DNA of 36,289 nucleotides, taken from contig NZ_JAINFC010000010.1 in assembly GCF_020740835.1 (NCBI RefSeq), forward strand, positions 1 through 36,289, given 5' to 3'. Positions 7,879-19,293 of the stretch are shown one piece after another. The position numbers and the translations under genes were made by a program. The notes below the pieces were generated by a model, which was not told where the DNA came from, made no database searches, and worked only from the letters and a program-made list of their open reading frames with translations. How positions within the stretch are numbered: the stretch's first letter is position 1; the number at the start of each line of letters is the position of its first letter. This stretch comes from Streptomyces sp. UNOC14_S4. Lineage in GTDB: Bacteria > Actinomycetota > Actinomycetes > Streptomycetales > Streptomycetaceae.

Positions 7879-8772
7879 TCACCACGGCGCACACCACCGC
7901 TTCGCCGCGTACTCCACCGCCCGATGCGACCGCTGCGCACCGAGCGCCACCCGCTTCACATGGTCCCCGACCCGGAACGGACTCACCGCGTCGGCCACGA
8001 CGCCGACCTTCGCCTGGGCCCCCACCACGTAGCGCGCCCGCGGGCGCGGCGCGGACAGCGCCCGGTGGATGGCGGCGACGATGGGGTCCGGCCCCGGCAG
8101 CGCCGTGGCGCTGGCCCGCAGCTCCGCCGCCGCGGCCCCGTACACCCCGGCGAACGGGGAAGCGCCCGCCGCCAGCCGCTCCAGCCGCTCCGCCGCCCGG
8201 TCCTGGATGGCGCTCGCGTACATCCCCGCCTCGATGACGACGACCCGCACCCCGCTCTGCCCGGTCTCCATCCGCAGGGCGTCGTTCACGGCGCCCAGGG
8301 CCGACTTGCTCGCGCAGTACCAGCCCATGGCCGGCACGGACACCCGTCCCGCGAGCGACGAGATGTTGACGATGCGGCCCTCGCCCCGGCGCCGCATCGC
8401 GGGCAGGACCAGCCGGGCCAGCCGGGCCGGGGCCAGGACGTTGACCTCCAGGATCTCCCGCGCGGCCGCGTCGTCGACGTCCTCCACGGCCCCCGGCACC
8501 GGGATGCCCGCGTTGTTGACGAGTGCCCACGGCCCGCCGTCCGTCTGCTCGGCGACCGCCTCGCAGGCGTCCCGGCAGGAGCGCGGGTCGGCCACGTCGA
8601 GGAGGACGGTGCGCACCGGCAGGCCGTACTCGTCGGCCGCTGCCCGTAGTTTCGCCGCCTTCTCCTCGGTGCGGGCCGTGGCGAACACGTCGTACCCCGC
8701 GGTCGCCAGCCGCAGGGCGGCTCCCATGCCCACCCCGCTCGTCGCACCGGTCACCAGCACACTGCGCCCCAT
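7879..8772 (-). CDS. Short-chain dehydrogenase/reductase
   Basis: The 297-aa classical SDR has the TGATSGVG cofactor loop (8-15), NNAG (86-89), Asn111, Ser138/139 and the YxxxK pair Tyr152/Lys156, so the catalytic tetrad is intact. Length and C-terminus resemble NADP-dependent oxidoreductases of unknown substrate. The ATG at 8772 follows a strong GAGGGAGG ribosome-binding site. It is a single gene with its own upstream dyad operator and a downstream repeat cluster. It is the only reductase near the ketosynthase/ACP operon and could reduce a beta-keto intermediate, or act on the sugar. The sequence does not decide between these. Confidence 0.88.
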   Translation of the reverse strand: MGRSVLVTGATSGVGMGAALRLATAGYDVFATARTEEKAAKLRAAADEYGLPVRTVLLDVADPRSCRDACEAVAEQTDGGPWALVNNAGIPVPGAVEDVDDAAAREILEVNVLAPARLARLVLPAMRRRGEGRIVNISSLAGRVSVPAMGWYCASKSALGAVNDALRMETGQSGVRVVVIEAGMYASAIQDRAAERLERLAAGASPFAGVYGAAAAELRASATALPGPDPIVAAIHRALSAPRPRARYVVGAQAKVGVVADAVSPFRVGDHVKRVALGAQRSHRAVEYAAKRWCAPW

Positions 8773-8793
8773 TCGGGCCTCCCTCGACGTCGT

Positions 8794-8828
8794 CCGACAC
8801 GGTGTCGGGCTGTCGGCCACTGTGCCGG
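8794..8828 (-). promoter_or_regulatory. Paired dyad operator upstream of the SDR gene
   Basis: A perfect dyad CCGACAC-G-GTGTCGG (8794-8808) is followed by a related imperfect one, CGGCCAC-T-GTGCCGG (8814-8828). Their centres are 20 bp apart, so both lie on the same DNA face. This looks like tandem operators for a dimeric repressor such as a TetR-family protein, in the 93-bp gap between the ABC and SDR genes. No cognate regulator gene is in this part of the window. Confidence 0.55.
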
Positions 8829-8865
8829 ACATTCGGGGCATTTCCGTCGAGGCGTTCCGTACCGC

Positions 8866-10760
8866 TCACCCTCCTGACGTCGCCGACACCCACGTCGCGT
8901 ACAGCCGGGAGAAGGGCCCGCCCGCGGCGACCAGGGTGCGCGGGGGGCCGTCCTCGACGATACGGCCGCCGTCCATGACCAGGACGCGGTCGGCCGACAG
9001 GACCGTGGACAGCCGGTGCGCGATGATCACCGCGGTGCGGCCCGCGAGCACCTTGGACAGGGCCACCCGCACCGCGCGTTCGGTCGGGATGTCCAGGCTC
9101 GACGTGGCCTCGTCGAGCAGCAGGACGGTCGGGTCGGCGAGGAACGCCCTGGTGAGGGCCACCATTTGGCGCTGGCCCGCCGAGAGCCTGCTGCCGCGCT
9201 TGCTGACCTGGGTGTCGTAGCCGTCGGGCAGCGCCTCGATGACCCCGTCGGCGTGCACGGCGGCCGCCGCGGCGCGGAGGTCCTCGCGCGTCGCCTCCGG
9301 GCGCGCGAGGAGGAGGTTCTCCGCGACCGTGCCCGTGAAGAGGAAGTTCTCCTGCGTCACCAGGACCACCTCGCGGCGCAGCGCCGCGTCGGGGAGGTCG
9401 CGGAGGTCGACGCCGTCGAGGGTCACGCGGCCCCCGGAGGGGTCGTAGAACCGCGCGGCGAGCTTGGCCAGGGTGGACTTGCCCGCGCCGGTGGCGCCGA
9501 CGACGGCCACGGTCTGGCCCGCGGGCACGGTGAGGTCGAACCGGGGCAGGACCGGCGGACCGGCGGGCGTGTAGCGGAAGTCGACGCCGTGGAAGGCGAG
9601 GCGTCCGCGTTCGGGGCGGTCGGCGGGCAGGCCGGCGGGGGCCGTCGGCTCGGGCACGGAGGGTTCGACGGCCAGCAGCGCGGCGATCTTCTCCAGGGCG
9701 GTGCTCGCCGCGACGTAGAGGTTGGTGAAGTGCGCCAGTTCGTCGAGCGGGTCGTAGAACTTGCGGAGGTAGAGGACGAAGGCCGTGAGGATGCCGAGCC
9801 GCAGGCTGCCCTCCGACAGCCGCCAGCTGCCGATGGCGAGGACGAGGACGAGCGCGGTGTTGCCGACCAGGCGCACGCCGGACGTGTAGCGGGCAACGAC
9901 GCCGAGCGCCTCGGTCTGGGCCTCCAGGAAGTCCTCGTTGAGGGCGTTCATGCGGGCGGCCTTGCGGTGCTCGGCGCGGAAGGTCTGCACCGCCCGGATG
10001 CCGCCCAGGGTCTCGCCGAGCTCCGTGAGGATCTCGGCGACGGTGTTGCGGGCCCTGCGGTAGGCGCGGCGCGAGCGCTCGCGGAACCAGCGGGACAGCA
10101 GCAGGAGGGGGACGAAGGAGACCAGCACGACCAGGGCCATGGGCACGTCGAGCCAGATCAGGAGCACGGCGATGCCGAGCACGGTGAGCAGGGAGGTCAG
10201 CAGGCCGTCCAGGCTGCCCTCGACCAGGTCGCGCACCGCGTCGATGTCCGCGGTCAGCCGGGAGACGACGCGGCCGGAGGTGTAGGCGTCGTGGAAGGCG
10301 ACCGGCAGCCGCTGCGCCTGCCGGAAGATGCGCATCCGGAGGTCGAGCAGGACGGCCTGGCCGACGGTGCCGGAGATCCGGAAGAACGTGTAGCGGGCCG
10401 CGGCCGACACGGCGGTGCACACGGCGAAGCCCGCGACGCACCACACGAGGGTGCCCGAGGCGCCGTCGACCGCGCGCGGCACGCCGCTGTCGATGGCGCG
10501 GGCGATGAGCAGCGGCCCGGCGAGCTGGGCGGCGTTCTCCAGCACCAGCGCGGCCAGGGCCGATCCCGCGCGGAGCAGCCAGGGGCGCATGAGGTCGGCG
10601 AACAGCCGCCGGGAGCGGGCGCGGACGCGGCGCTGAGTGGCCTTGTCGAGGACGGACAGGTCCTCGGCGGCGTCGAGGCCGGGGTACGTCCCGGGGTACG
10701 CAGTGGGGGGCACGGGAGGCGGTTCCGTGGCCGGGCCCGGGGAGGCCCCGGTGGACGTGG

Positions 10761-10764
<4 letters not shown>
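8866..10764 (-). CDS. ABC exporter half-transporter, consensus ATPase site
   Basis: The 632-aa product has an N-terminal six-helix exporter domain (about 75-350) and a nucleotide-binding domain. Walker A is GATGAGKS (423-430), the Q-loop Gln is 471, the signature is LSAGQ (527-531), Walker B ends in the catalytic Glu552 (LLLDE), and the switch His is 583. The signature is a variant of LSGGQ. The GTG start overlaps the stop of the partner half-transporter as GTGA. Together they form a heterodimer in which this subunit supplies the complete Walker/Glu/His set to the active site. It likely exports the cluster product or a toxic intermediate. Confidence 0.93.
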
Positions 10765-13731
<2,967 letters not shown>

Positions 13732-13739
13732 CACGCGGC

Positions 13740-13779
13740 CCGCGGGGGCGGGGCCTCTCACCGGGCCCCGCCCCCGCGG
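13740..13779. terminator. Bidirectional hairpin terminator
   Basis: A perfect 16-bp inverted repeat (13740-13755 with 13764-13779, 8-nt loop) lies between the convergent phosphotransferase and galE-like genes and overlaps the last bases of the latter. It probably ends both transcripts. Confidence 0.75.
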
Positions 13780-14732
13780 AGCCCGTGGTGGAACCGGTAC
13801 GCGTCCTCGATCATGGTGTCGAGGTCCGGCCGGTCCGGCTTCCAGCCGAGCTCGCGGCGGATCCGCTCGTTGGAGGCGACGAGGACCGCGGGGTCGCCGG
13901 GCCGCCGCGGGGCGTCCCTCGCGGGCACCGGGCGGCCCGCGGCCCGGCCCACGGCGGCCAGCACCTCGCGTACGGAGAAGCCGGTGCCGTTGCCCATGTT
14001 GTAGATCCGGTGCTCGCCGGGCACGGCCCCGCGCAGCGCGGCCACGTGCGCGTCCGCCACGTCGGCGACGTGGACGAAGTCCCGGACGCAGGTGCCGTCG
14101 GGTGTCGGGTAGTCGTCGCCGAACACGGCGAACTCCGGGCGCCTGCCCAGGGCGGCGTCCAGGGCCAGCGGGATGATGTGGGTCTCGGGCGTGTGCCGTT
14201 CGCCGAACCGCCCGACGGCCCCGGCCACGTTGAAGTAGCGCAGGCTGACGGCGGCCAGGCCGTGGGCGCGGGCGTAGGCGGTGAGCGCCAGGTCCACGGC
14301 GAGCTTGGAGTCACCGTAGGGGTTGGTGGGGACGGTGGGGGCGCTCTCCTCGATCGGGACGCGTTCCGGCTGCCCGTAGACGGCGGCGGTGGAGGAGAAG
14401 ACGATGCGGCCGACCCCGGCGGCGAGCATGGCGTCGAGGAGCGTGAGGGACTCGGTGGTGTTGCCCTGCCAGTAGCGCTCGGGGCGGCGCACCGAGTCGT
14501 CGATGAGGGCACGCCCCGCCAGGTGCACCACGGCGTCACAGGTCCCGGGGGCGCCGAGGATCCCGGCCGCCCGGGCCATCGTGCCGCGCACGAAGTCGGC
14601 GCCTTCGGGGACGGCTTCGGCGAAGCCGGTCGACAGGTCGTCGAGAACCGTGACCCGGTGTCCCTCCTCGACGAGCCGGTGTGCGACGACGCTGCCGATG
14701 TAGCCCGCGCCGCCGGTCACCAGGATCTTCAT
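13758..14732 (-). CDS. UDP-glucose 4-epimerase-like (GalE) protein
   Basis: The 324-aa extended SDR has GGAGYIGS (7-14), the SST catalytic segment (113-115), YGDSK (Tyr139, Lys143) and the GalE hallmark DYPTPDGTCVRDFVHV. The family interconverts C-4 epimers of NDP-hexoses using bound NAD. It is six bases downstream of the gmhB-like gene, so the two form an operon. In this context it may epimerise an NDP-heptose rather than UDP-galactose, which is inference. The AAAGGTGA ribosome-binding site lies within the preceding gene's 3' end. Confidence 0.9.
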   Translation of the reverse strand: MKILVTGGAGYIGSVVAHRLVEEGHRVTVLDDLSTGFAEAVPEGADFVRGTMARAAGILGAPGTCDAVVHLAGRALIDDSVRRPERYWQGNTTESLTLLDAMLAAGVGRIVFSSTAAVYGQPERVPIEESAPTVPTNPYGDSKLAVDLALTAYARAHGLAAVSLRYFNVAGAVGRFGERHTPETHIIPLALDAALGRRPEFAVFGDDYPTPDGTCVRDFVHVADVADAHVAALRGAVPGEHRIYNMGNGTGFSVREVLAAVGRAAGRPVPARDAPRRPGDPAVLVASNERIRRELGWKPDRPDLDTMIEDAYRFHHGLRGGGAR

Positions 14733-14738
14733 CAGCGT

Positions 14739-15305
14739 TCACCTTTCGGCTTTCGGTTCTCGGTTTCCGGCAAGGGGGTTCAGCAGGAGGTCGACCGCGG
14801 TCCGCAGGTCGGGGGCGACCAGGTCCGCCACGGTGCCGCCGTGCGCGTCACCGCGCGCGCCGACGAGGCGCACCGTGGCGGTGCCCGCGGCGCGCCCCGC
14901 CAGGACGTCCGTCTCCGCGTCGCCGATCATGACGGTGTTGCGGAGGTCGAGGTGCGGGAAGTCCCCCGCGGCGCGCGTCAGCAGGCCGGGGGACGGCTTG
15001 CGGCAGTGGCAGTCGCCCTTCTCGTGGACGCAGCAATAGCAGGCGTCCAGAAAGGCACCGGCTTCCCGCAACAATTCCGTCAGTCGATTGTGCACGGCGG
15101 TCAGATCACTTTCCGACATGAGTCCGCGGGCCACACCGCGCTGATTCGTCACCAGAATGGCGGGGCGTGCGGCGGCGTTGATCCGGCGCACTGCGGCGGC
15201 CGCGCCGGGCAGCAGTGTCAATTGATGCGGGGACGTCACATATTCGCCCGGCGGCGGCTTCTCGTTCAGCGTTCCGTCCCTGTCCAGAAAGAATGCGTCC
15301 GGCAT
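14739..15305 (-). CDS. GmhB-like heptose-1,7-bisphosphate 7-phosphatase (HAD)
   Basis: The 188-aa HAD-IIIA phosphatase has FLDRDGTLN (nucleophile Asp8, acid Asp10), LVTNQRG (51-57), Lys103 in the CRKPSPG loop and IGDAETD (Asp129, Asp133). The zinc-loop residues Cys92, His94, Cys99 and Cys101 match the GmhB C-x-H...C-x-C arrangement. GmhB removes the 7-phosphate from D-glycero-D-manno-heptose 1,7-bisphosphate. ATG 15305 places the nucleophile at the family's usual distance. The frame stays open upstream to 15431, but that extension would be non-family sequence. Confidence 0.88.
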   Translation of the reverse strand: MPDAFFLDRDGTLNEKPPPGEYVTSPHQLTLLPGAAAAVRRINAAARPAILVTNQRGVARGLMSESDLTAVHNRLTELLREAGAFLDACYCCVHEKGDCHCRKPSPGLLTRAAGDFPHLDLRNTVMIGDAETDVLAGRAAGTATVRLVGARGDAHGGTVADLVAPDLRTAVDLLLNPLAGNREPKAER

Positions 15306-15406
15306 GGCGAGGCGCCTGCCCCCGCGATTGCGCACTTCCGTCGCGGCGTTTTTCACGTTACGGTTCCGTTCATTCCCAGTCGTCTGTTCTGGAGGGTGAT
15401 ACCGGA

Positions 15407-16546
15407 ATGGGTCGGACGGATCGAACGGCACCCCGGATTCTCTTCGCCTCGGCCAATGAATCGGCTCCGTGGGGCCCGAGCGAGACCAACTGGGCGCTGG
15501 CCGCGGGGCACTGGCTCCGCGAGGGCGCCGACATCCACGCGAGCGTCAAGGGCTGGCAGGAGGTCCCCGCCGAGCTGGCCGCGCTGGAGCGGGCCGGGTG
15601 CACCGTGCACCGCAGGTGGGACCCCGAGCCCTACGACCAGCGCCCGGTCCATGAACTCCCATGGTCCGAGCGGCAGTCGAGCATCCTGGAGAAGATCCGC
15701 CCCGACTTCGTCGTCGTCTCCCAGGGGGACAACTACGAGGGCCTCGGCTGGATGGAGGAGTGCGGGCGCAGGGGCTTCCCCTACGTCGCGTACTCCAACT
15801 CCGCGTCCGACTACGAGTGGTGCCCCGACGACGTCGCCGAGCGGCTGGCGCGCGGCTACGAGGGAGCACTGGCGTCCTTCTTCGTCTCCGAGGGCAACCG
15901 GCGGCTGACGGAGCGCCAGGTGGGCGGGCCGATCGCCAACGGGCGCGTGGTGCGCTGCCACTTCAAGGTGGACTACGCCGCGGACCCGCCCTGGCCGGAG
16001 GACGACGGCCGGGTGAGGCTGGCCTGCCTGGCCCGCCTCGATCCCAACGGCAAGGGCCACGACGTGCTCTTCGACGTCCTCGCCCTGCCCAGGTGGCGCG
16101 AGCGGCCGGTGACGCTCTCCGTCTACGGTGCGGGCTCGCACGAGCGCGTCCTGCGGGCCCTCCGGGACCGGCTGGGCCTTACGAACGTCGAGTTCGCCGG
16201 GTACGCCGAGGACATCGAGAGCATCTGGCGCACCCACCACGCGCTCGTGCTGAGCTCGCGTGCCGAGGGACTGCCGACGGTCATCATCGAGGCGATGCTG
16301 TGCGGCAGGCCGGTGGTGGTCAGCGACGTGGCGGGCAACGCCGAGCTGCTGGAGGACGGCGTCACCGGGTTCGTCGCCGCCGCCCCCGCCGCCGCCTGCT
16401 TCGACGAGGCACTGGAGCGGGCCTGGCGGCGGCGCGCCGAGTGGCCGGAGATCGGCCGCCGGGCCGCCGCGGCCGTACGGCGCGAGATCCCGCCGGACCC
16501 CATCGCGCTGCTGGTGGAGCAGTTCAAGGAGCTCGCCGGGGTATGA
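15407..16546 (+). CDS. GT4-family glycosyltransferase
   Basis: The 379-aa GT-B enzyme has an N-terminal acceptor domain (1-190) and a Glyco_trans_1 donor domain. Arg210 and Lys216 lie in the LARLDPNGKG segment, and the E-x7-E motif is EGLPTVIIE (Glu287/Glu295). It transfers a sugar from a nucleotide donor with retention. GGAGG lies 11 bases upstream of the ATG. It is transcribed alone, away from the gmhB/galE pair and towards the sugar operon. It plausibly attaches the cluster's NDP-heptose or a related sugar. Confidence 0.88.
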   Translation: MGRTDRTAPRILFASANESAPWGPSETNWALAAGHWLREGADIHASVKGWQEVPAELAALERAGCTVHRRWDPEPYDQRPVHELPWSERQSSILEKIRPDFVVVSQGDNYEGLGWMEECGRRGFPYVAYSNSASDYEWCPDDVAERLARGYEGALASFFVSEGNRRLTERQVGGPIANGRVVRCHFKVDYAADPPWPEDDGRVRLACLARLDPNGKGHDVLFDVLALPRWRERPVTLSVYGAGSHERVLRALRDRLGLTNVEFAGYAEDIESIWRTHHALVLSSRAEGLPTVIIEAMLCGRPVVVSDVAGNAELLEDGVTGFVAAAPAAACFDEALERAWRRRAEWPEIGRRAAAAVRREIPPDPIALLVEQFKELAGV

Positions 16547-16553
16547 CGGGCGC

Positions 16554-16593
16554 GGGGGCGCGGCTGGGCGGCGGTGACCGCCGCCGCGCCCCC
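16554..16593. terminator. Hairpin between convergent genes
   Basis: GGGGGCGCGG (16554-16563) pairs with CCGCGCCCCC (16584-16593), and an inner CGGCGG/CCGCCG stem extends it. The hairpin lies just past the GT4 stop and before the convergent galT-like stop. Probably a terminator for the plus strand and possibly for both strands. Confidence 0.6.
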
Positions 16594-16641
16594 TGCCACC
16601 GCGCCACCACAGGGACCGCCCCCGGCCCCGCCGGAAGCGCA

Positions 16642-17544
16642 TCACGCCTCCCTCAGGTGCTCGGCGGCCGCTTCCGGCTCCAGCGGGGTGAAGTAGATGC
16701 CGCTGCCCAGCTCGCCCGCCGCGATGTAGCGGGGCACCCCGGGGGCCCGCCACACGGCGTTGATCTCCACGTACAGATGCGCCCACGGCCAGACGCGGCC
16801 GTCGGCGGGGCGCTGGTGCACCCACAGGAAGTACGGGGCGGGGGCGCCGAACAGAGCGTCGAGCCGGGCGAACGCGGTGCGCAGCAGGGCGGCCAGCGCG
16901 CCGCGCCCGTCCGGGCCCGCCTCCGTCAGGTCCGCGACGTGCTCGCGCGGCGCGAGCCGCAGGGCGTAGGGGAACAGCGGCGCCTGGGGCACCCAGGCGA
17001 GCCAGTCGCCCTCCTCGGCGACCACCAGGTCCTTCGGCGGTGCCTCGCACAGCGCGCAGCGGCCCAGCCCGCCGCCGCGGGCCAGCAGCGCGGCCGGGGC
17101 GTCGGGGACCTCGGCGAGGCCGAAGGCCTGGCCGTGCGGGTGGTCCACGGTGGCCCCGGCGTCGGCGCCCCGGTTCTCGAAGAGCAGGACGTAGGCGACG
17201 TCGGGGCGGGAGCCCAGCGCGACGGCGCAGTCGTGCCAGAGCTCCACCGCCGCCTCGGCCTGCGCGGTGGTCATGGTGCTCCAGGACGCCTCGTGCTCGG
17301 GGCAGTAGAGCAGCACCTCGCACCGCTGTCCGTCGAGCGCGGGCCACCGGTTGGGGAACCGGCGGACCGCGTACGGCGCGGGTGCCTCCAGGCCGCCGGG
17401 GCAGAAGGGGCAGTCCGCGGCGCGGTTGCGCGGCCTGCCCCGCCTGCTGCCGTTGACCACCACGCGGACGCCGGTGAGCGGGTCCGTCCGCAGCTCAGCC
17501 ACGCGGGCCGCCCTTCCCCGCGGCGCGGCCGTCCCCCGGGTCAC
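16642..17544 (-). CDS. GalT-like nucleotidyltransferase
   Basis: The 300-aa HIT-superfamily uridylyltransferase has a zinc CPFC site (Cys45/Cys48), a second Cys pair (163/166) and the active-site motif HPHGQ (135-139), whose second His is normally the nucleotidylated residue. A HLYVEIN segment lies near 256-262. GalT moves UMP between UDP-glucose and galactose-1-phosphate. It is the last gene of the operon, and its GTG start overlaps the alcohol dehydrogenase stop as GTGA. No HddC- or RmlA-type nucleotidyltransferase is in the window. This enzyme is the best candidate to activate heptose-1-phosphate, which is inference. Confidence 0.88.
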   Translation of the reverse strand: MTRGTAAPRGRAARVAELRTDPLTGVRVVVNGSRRGRPRNRAADCPFCPGGLEAPAPYAVRRFPNRWPALDGQRCEVLLYCPEHEASWSTMTTAQAEAAVELWHDCAVALGSRPDVAYVLLFENRGADAGATVDHPHGQAFGLAEVPDAPAALLARGGGLGRCALCEAPPKDLVVAEEGDWLAWVPQAPLFPYALRLAPREHVADLTEAGPDGRGALAALLRTAFARLDALFGAPAPYFLWVHQRPADGRVWPWAHLYVEINAVWRAPGVPRYIAAGELGSGIYFTPLEPEAAAEHLREA

Positions 17545-18557
17545 TCATGGGCACGCACGGCCACCCTGATCGCGTCGCCGTCCTTCTGGTCGGCCAGCAG
17601 GAACGCCTTGCCCGCCTCCGCCAGCGGCAGCACGTCGGTGATGACGTCCTCGGTGCGGACGGCGCCGCGGGCGAGCAGGTCGACGGCGCGGGGCATGTAG
17701 TGGCCGGGGCCCATGACGCCGATGGTCTCCATCAGCTTGAGTGTCCAGCCTGCGGACATGAGTTCGACCTGCTTGCCGACGCGGTAGCCGATGACGCCCA
17801 CGCGGCCGCCGGGGGCGACCAGGTCGCAGGCCCGTCGCAGGGCCTCGGGTTCCCCGCAGGCGTCGATGACGACGTCGGGCAGGCCGGCCGGGCCCGTGGC
17901 GGCGATCCACTCGGCGACCTGCCCGTCGCCGGAGAGAACGGTGTCGGCACCGAGGCGGGCCGCCACGGCGGCGCGGTTCTCGCGCGGGTCGACGGCCAGG
18001 ACGACGCGGGCGCCCGTCGCGCGGGCCGCCTGGAGCACGTTGAGGCCGATACCGCCGCAGCCGACGACCGCGACCCGCTCCCCCGCCTCCAGCCGCACCC
18101 GGTGCAGCGCGTGCAGGGCGACCGCCAGCGGCTCGGCCTGAGTGGCCGTCAGCAGGTCGAGGCCCGCGGGCAGCGGTACGAGGTTCTCGCCCGGTACGGC
18201 GATGTACTCGGCGCAGGCGCCGGGGTCGGTGAAGCCGAACTCCTTCAGCTCCGGGCACATCACGCGCTGGTTCGCGCGACACCACCGGCAGTGGCCGCAG
18301 GCCATGGCGATCTCACCGGCCACCCGCGCGCCGGGCGCGACCAGCGGGCTGCGGCTCTCGACGACGACACCGCTCCACTCGTGGCCGGGAACGGCCGGGA
18401 AGGCGGAGCCGTGCCAGGCGTTGTTGAAGAGGGAGACGTCGCTGCCGCAGATCGCGTTGTGGGACACGCGGACGAGCGCCCAGCCCTCGGGCGGGCGCGG
18501 GTCGGGCACGGTCTCCACGGTCAGGTCGCGTGGTCCGTTCAGCACGGCTGCCTTCAT
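17541..18557 (-). CDS. Zinc-dependent MDR alcohol dehydrogenase
   Basis: The 338-aa medium-chain dehydrogenase has catalytic zinc residues Cys37, His59 and Glu60 (PGHEWSG). Structural zinc cysteines are Cys87, Cys90, Cys93 and Cys101, and the nucleotide loop is VVGCGGIG (164-171). It resembles sorbitol/threonine dehydrogenases and the 2-deoxy-scyllo-inosamine dehydrogenases of aminoglycoside clusters. It likely oxidises a sugar hydroxyl to a ketone for an aminotransferase of the same operon. It sits 43 bp after the gmhA-like gene. Confidence 0.9.
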   Translation of the reverse strand: MKAAVLNGPRDLTVETVPDPRPPEGWALVRVSHNAICGSDVSLFNNAWHGSAFPAVPGHEWSGVVVESRSPLVAPGARVAGEIAMACGHCRWCRANQRVMCPELKEFGFTDPGACAEYIAVPGENLVPLPAGLDLLTATQAEPLAVALHALHRVRLEAGERVAVVGCGGIGLNVLQAARATGARVVLAVDPRENRAAVAARLGADTVLSGDGQVAEWIAATGPAGLPDVVIDACGEPEALRRACDLVAPGGRVGVIGYRVGKQVELMSAGWTLKLMETIGVMGPGHYMPRAVDLLARGAVRTEDVITDVLPLAEAGKAFLLADQKDGDAIRVAVRAHE

Positions 18558-18600
18558 GTACGGGGGCCTCTCCGGTAGTGGCTGCGGGTCATCGGGCGGG

Positions 18601-19239
18601 TCATCGGTACGCGGGGTCGGCGGCGCTGTCGCGCAGGGACTGGGTGACGAAGTGGAAGATCATGCTGTGCATCGCCTCGGCCATGCCCACGTCCTTCGTG
18701 GGGGTGTTGACCTCCAGGTCGGCGAGCTCGCGCAGGGTGCCGCCGGTGCCCGCGGTGACCGCCAGCACCCGCAGCCCGGACTCCCTGGCCCAGCGGGCGG
18801 CGGCCACCACGTTGGGGCTGGTGCCGGAGCAGCTGATGGCGAGCAGCCGGTCGCCGGGGCGGGCCAGCAGCCGCAGGGGCTCGGCGAAGACCCTGTCGTA
18901 GCCGCAGTCGTTGGCGTAGGCGGTGAGCATGGACAGGTTGTCGGCGAGGGATATGGCCCGCAGCGGGGGCGCGCCCTCGGTGTACGTGCCCTTGAGCAGG
19001 TCCTGCGTGAGGTGGGAGGCGGCGGAGGCGCTGCCGCCGTTGCCCGCGAGGAAGACACTGGCGCCGCTGCGCCGGACCTCCTGCAACTCGGCTACGAGCC
19101 CGTGCACTTGGCCGCCCATGGCGTCCAGCAGGGGGCCCGCGGTGGCCAGGTACTCGCTCCACCGGTCCTGCGGCCGTTCGTCGCAGGAAGAGCCGGAGGG
19201 GCCAGTGGAGGTGTCCGTCGCGAGGGAGTTCTGGGTCAT
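18601..19239 (-). CDS. GmhA-like sedoheptulose-7-phosphate isomerase
   Basis: The 212-aa SIS-domain protein has GNGGSASAASH (66-76) and SCSGTSPN (136-143), the sugar-phosphate-binding loops of GmhA, and His191 at the catalytic-His position. Asp80 stands where E. coli GmhA has a catalytic Glu. GmhA isomerises sedoheptulose-7-phosphate to D-glycero-D-manno-heptose-7-phosphate, the first heptose step. The N-terminal 25 residues are a polar extension. Together with the hddA- and gmhB-like genes it is the main evidence for a heptose pathway. It could act on another ketose phosphate. Confidence 0.88.
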   Translation of the reverse strand: MTQNSLATDTSTGPSGSSCDERPQDRWSEYLATAGPLLDAMGGQVHGLVAELQEVRRSGASVFLAGNGGSASAASHLTQDLLKGTYTEGAPPLRAISLADNLSMLTAYANDCGYDRVFAEPLRLLARPGDRLLAISCSGTSPNVVAAARWARESGLRVLAVTAGTGGTLRELADLEVNTPTKDVGMAEAMHSMIFHFVTQSLRDSAADPAYR

Positions 19240-19293
19240 CTGCGTACCTGCCGTCGTGTCGGGGATGCGTACGGCCGCGGCGTCCGGACCGGG

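Noticed and set aside
13758..17544. Leloir galactose pathway
   Set aside because: GalE and GalT are present, but the GHMP kinase is HddA-like, not GalK, and GmhA and GmhB point to heptose.
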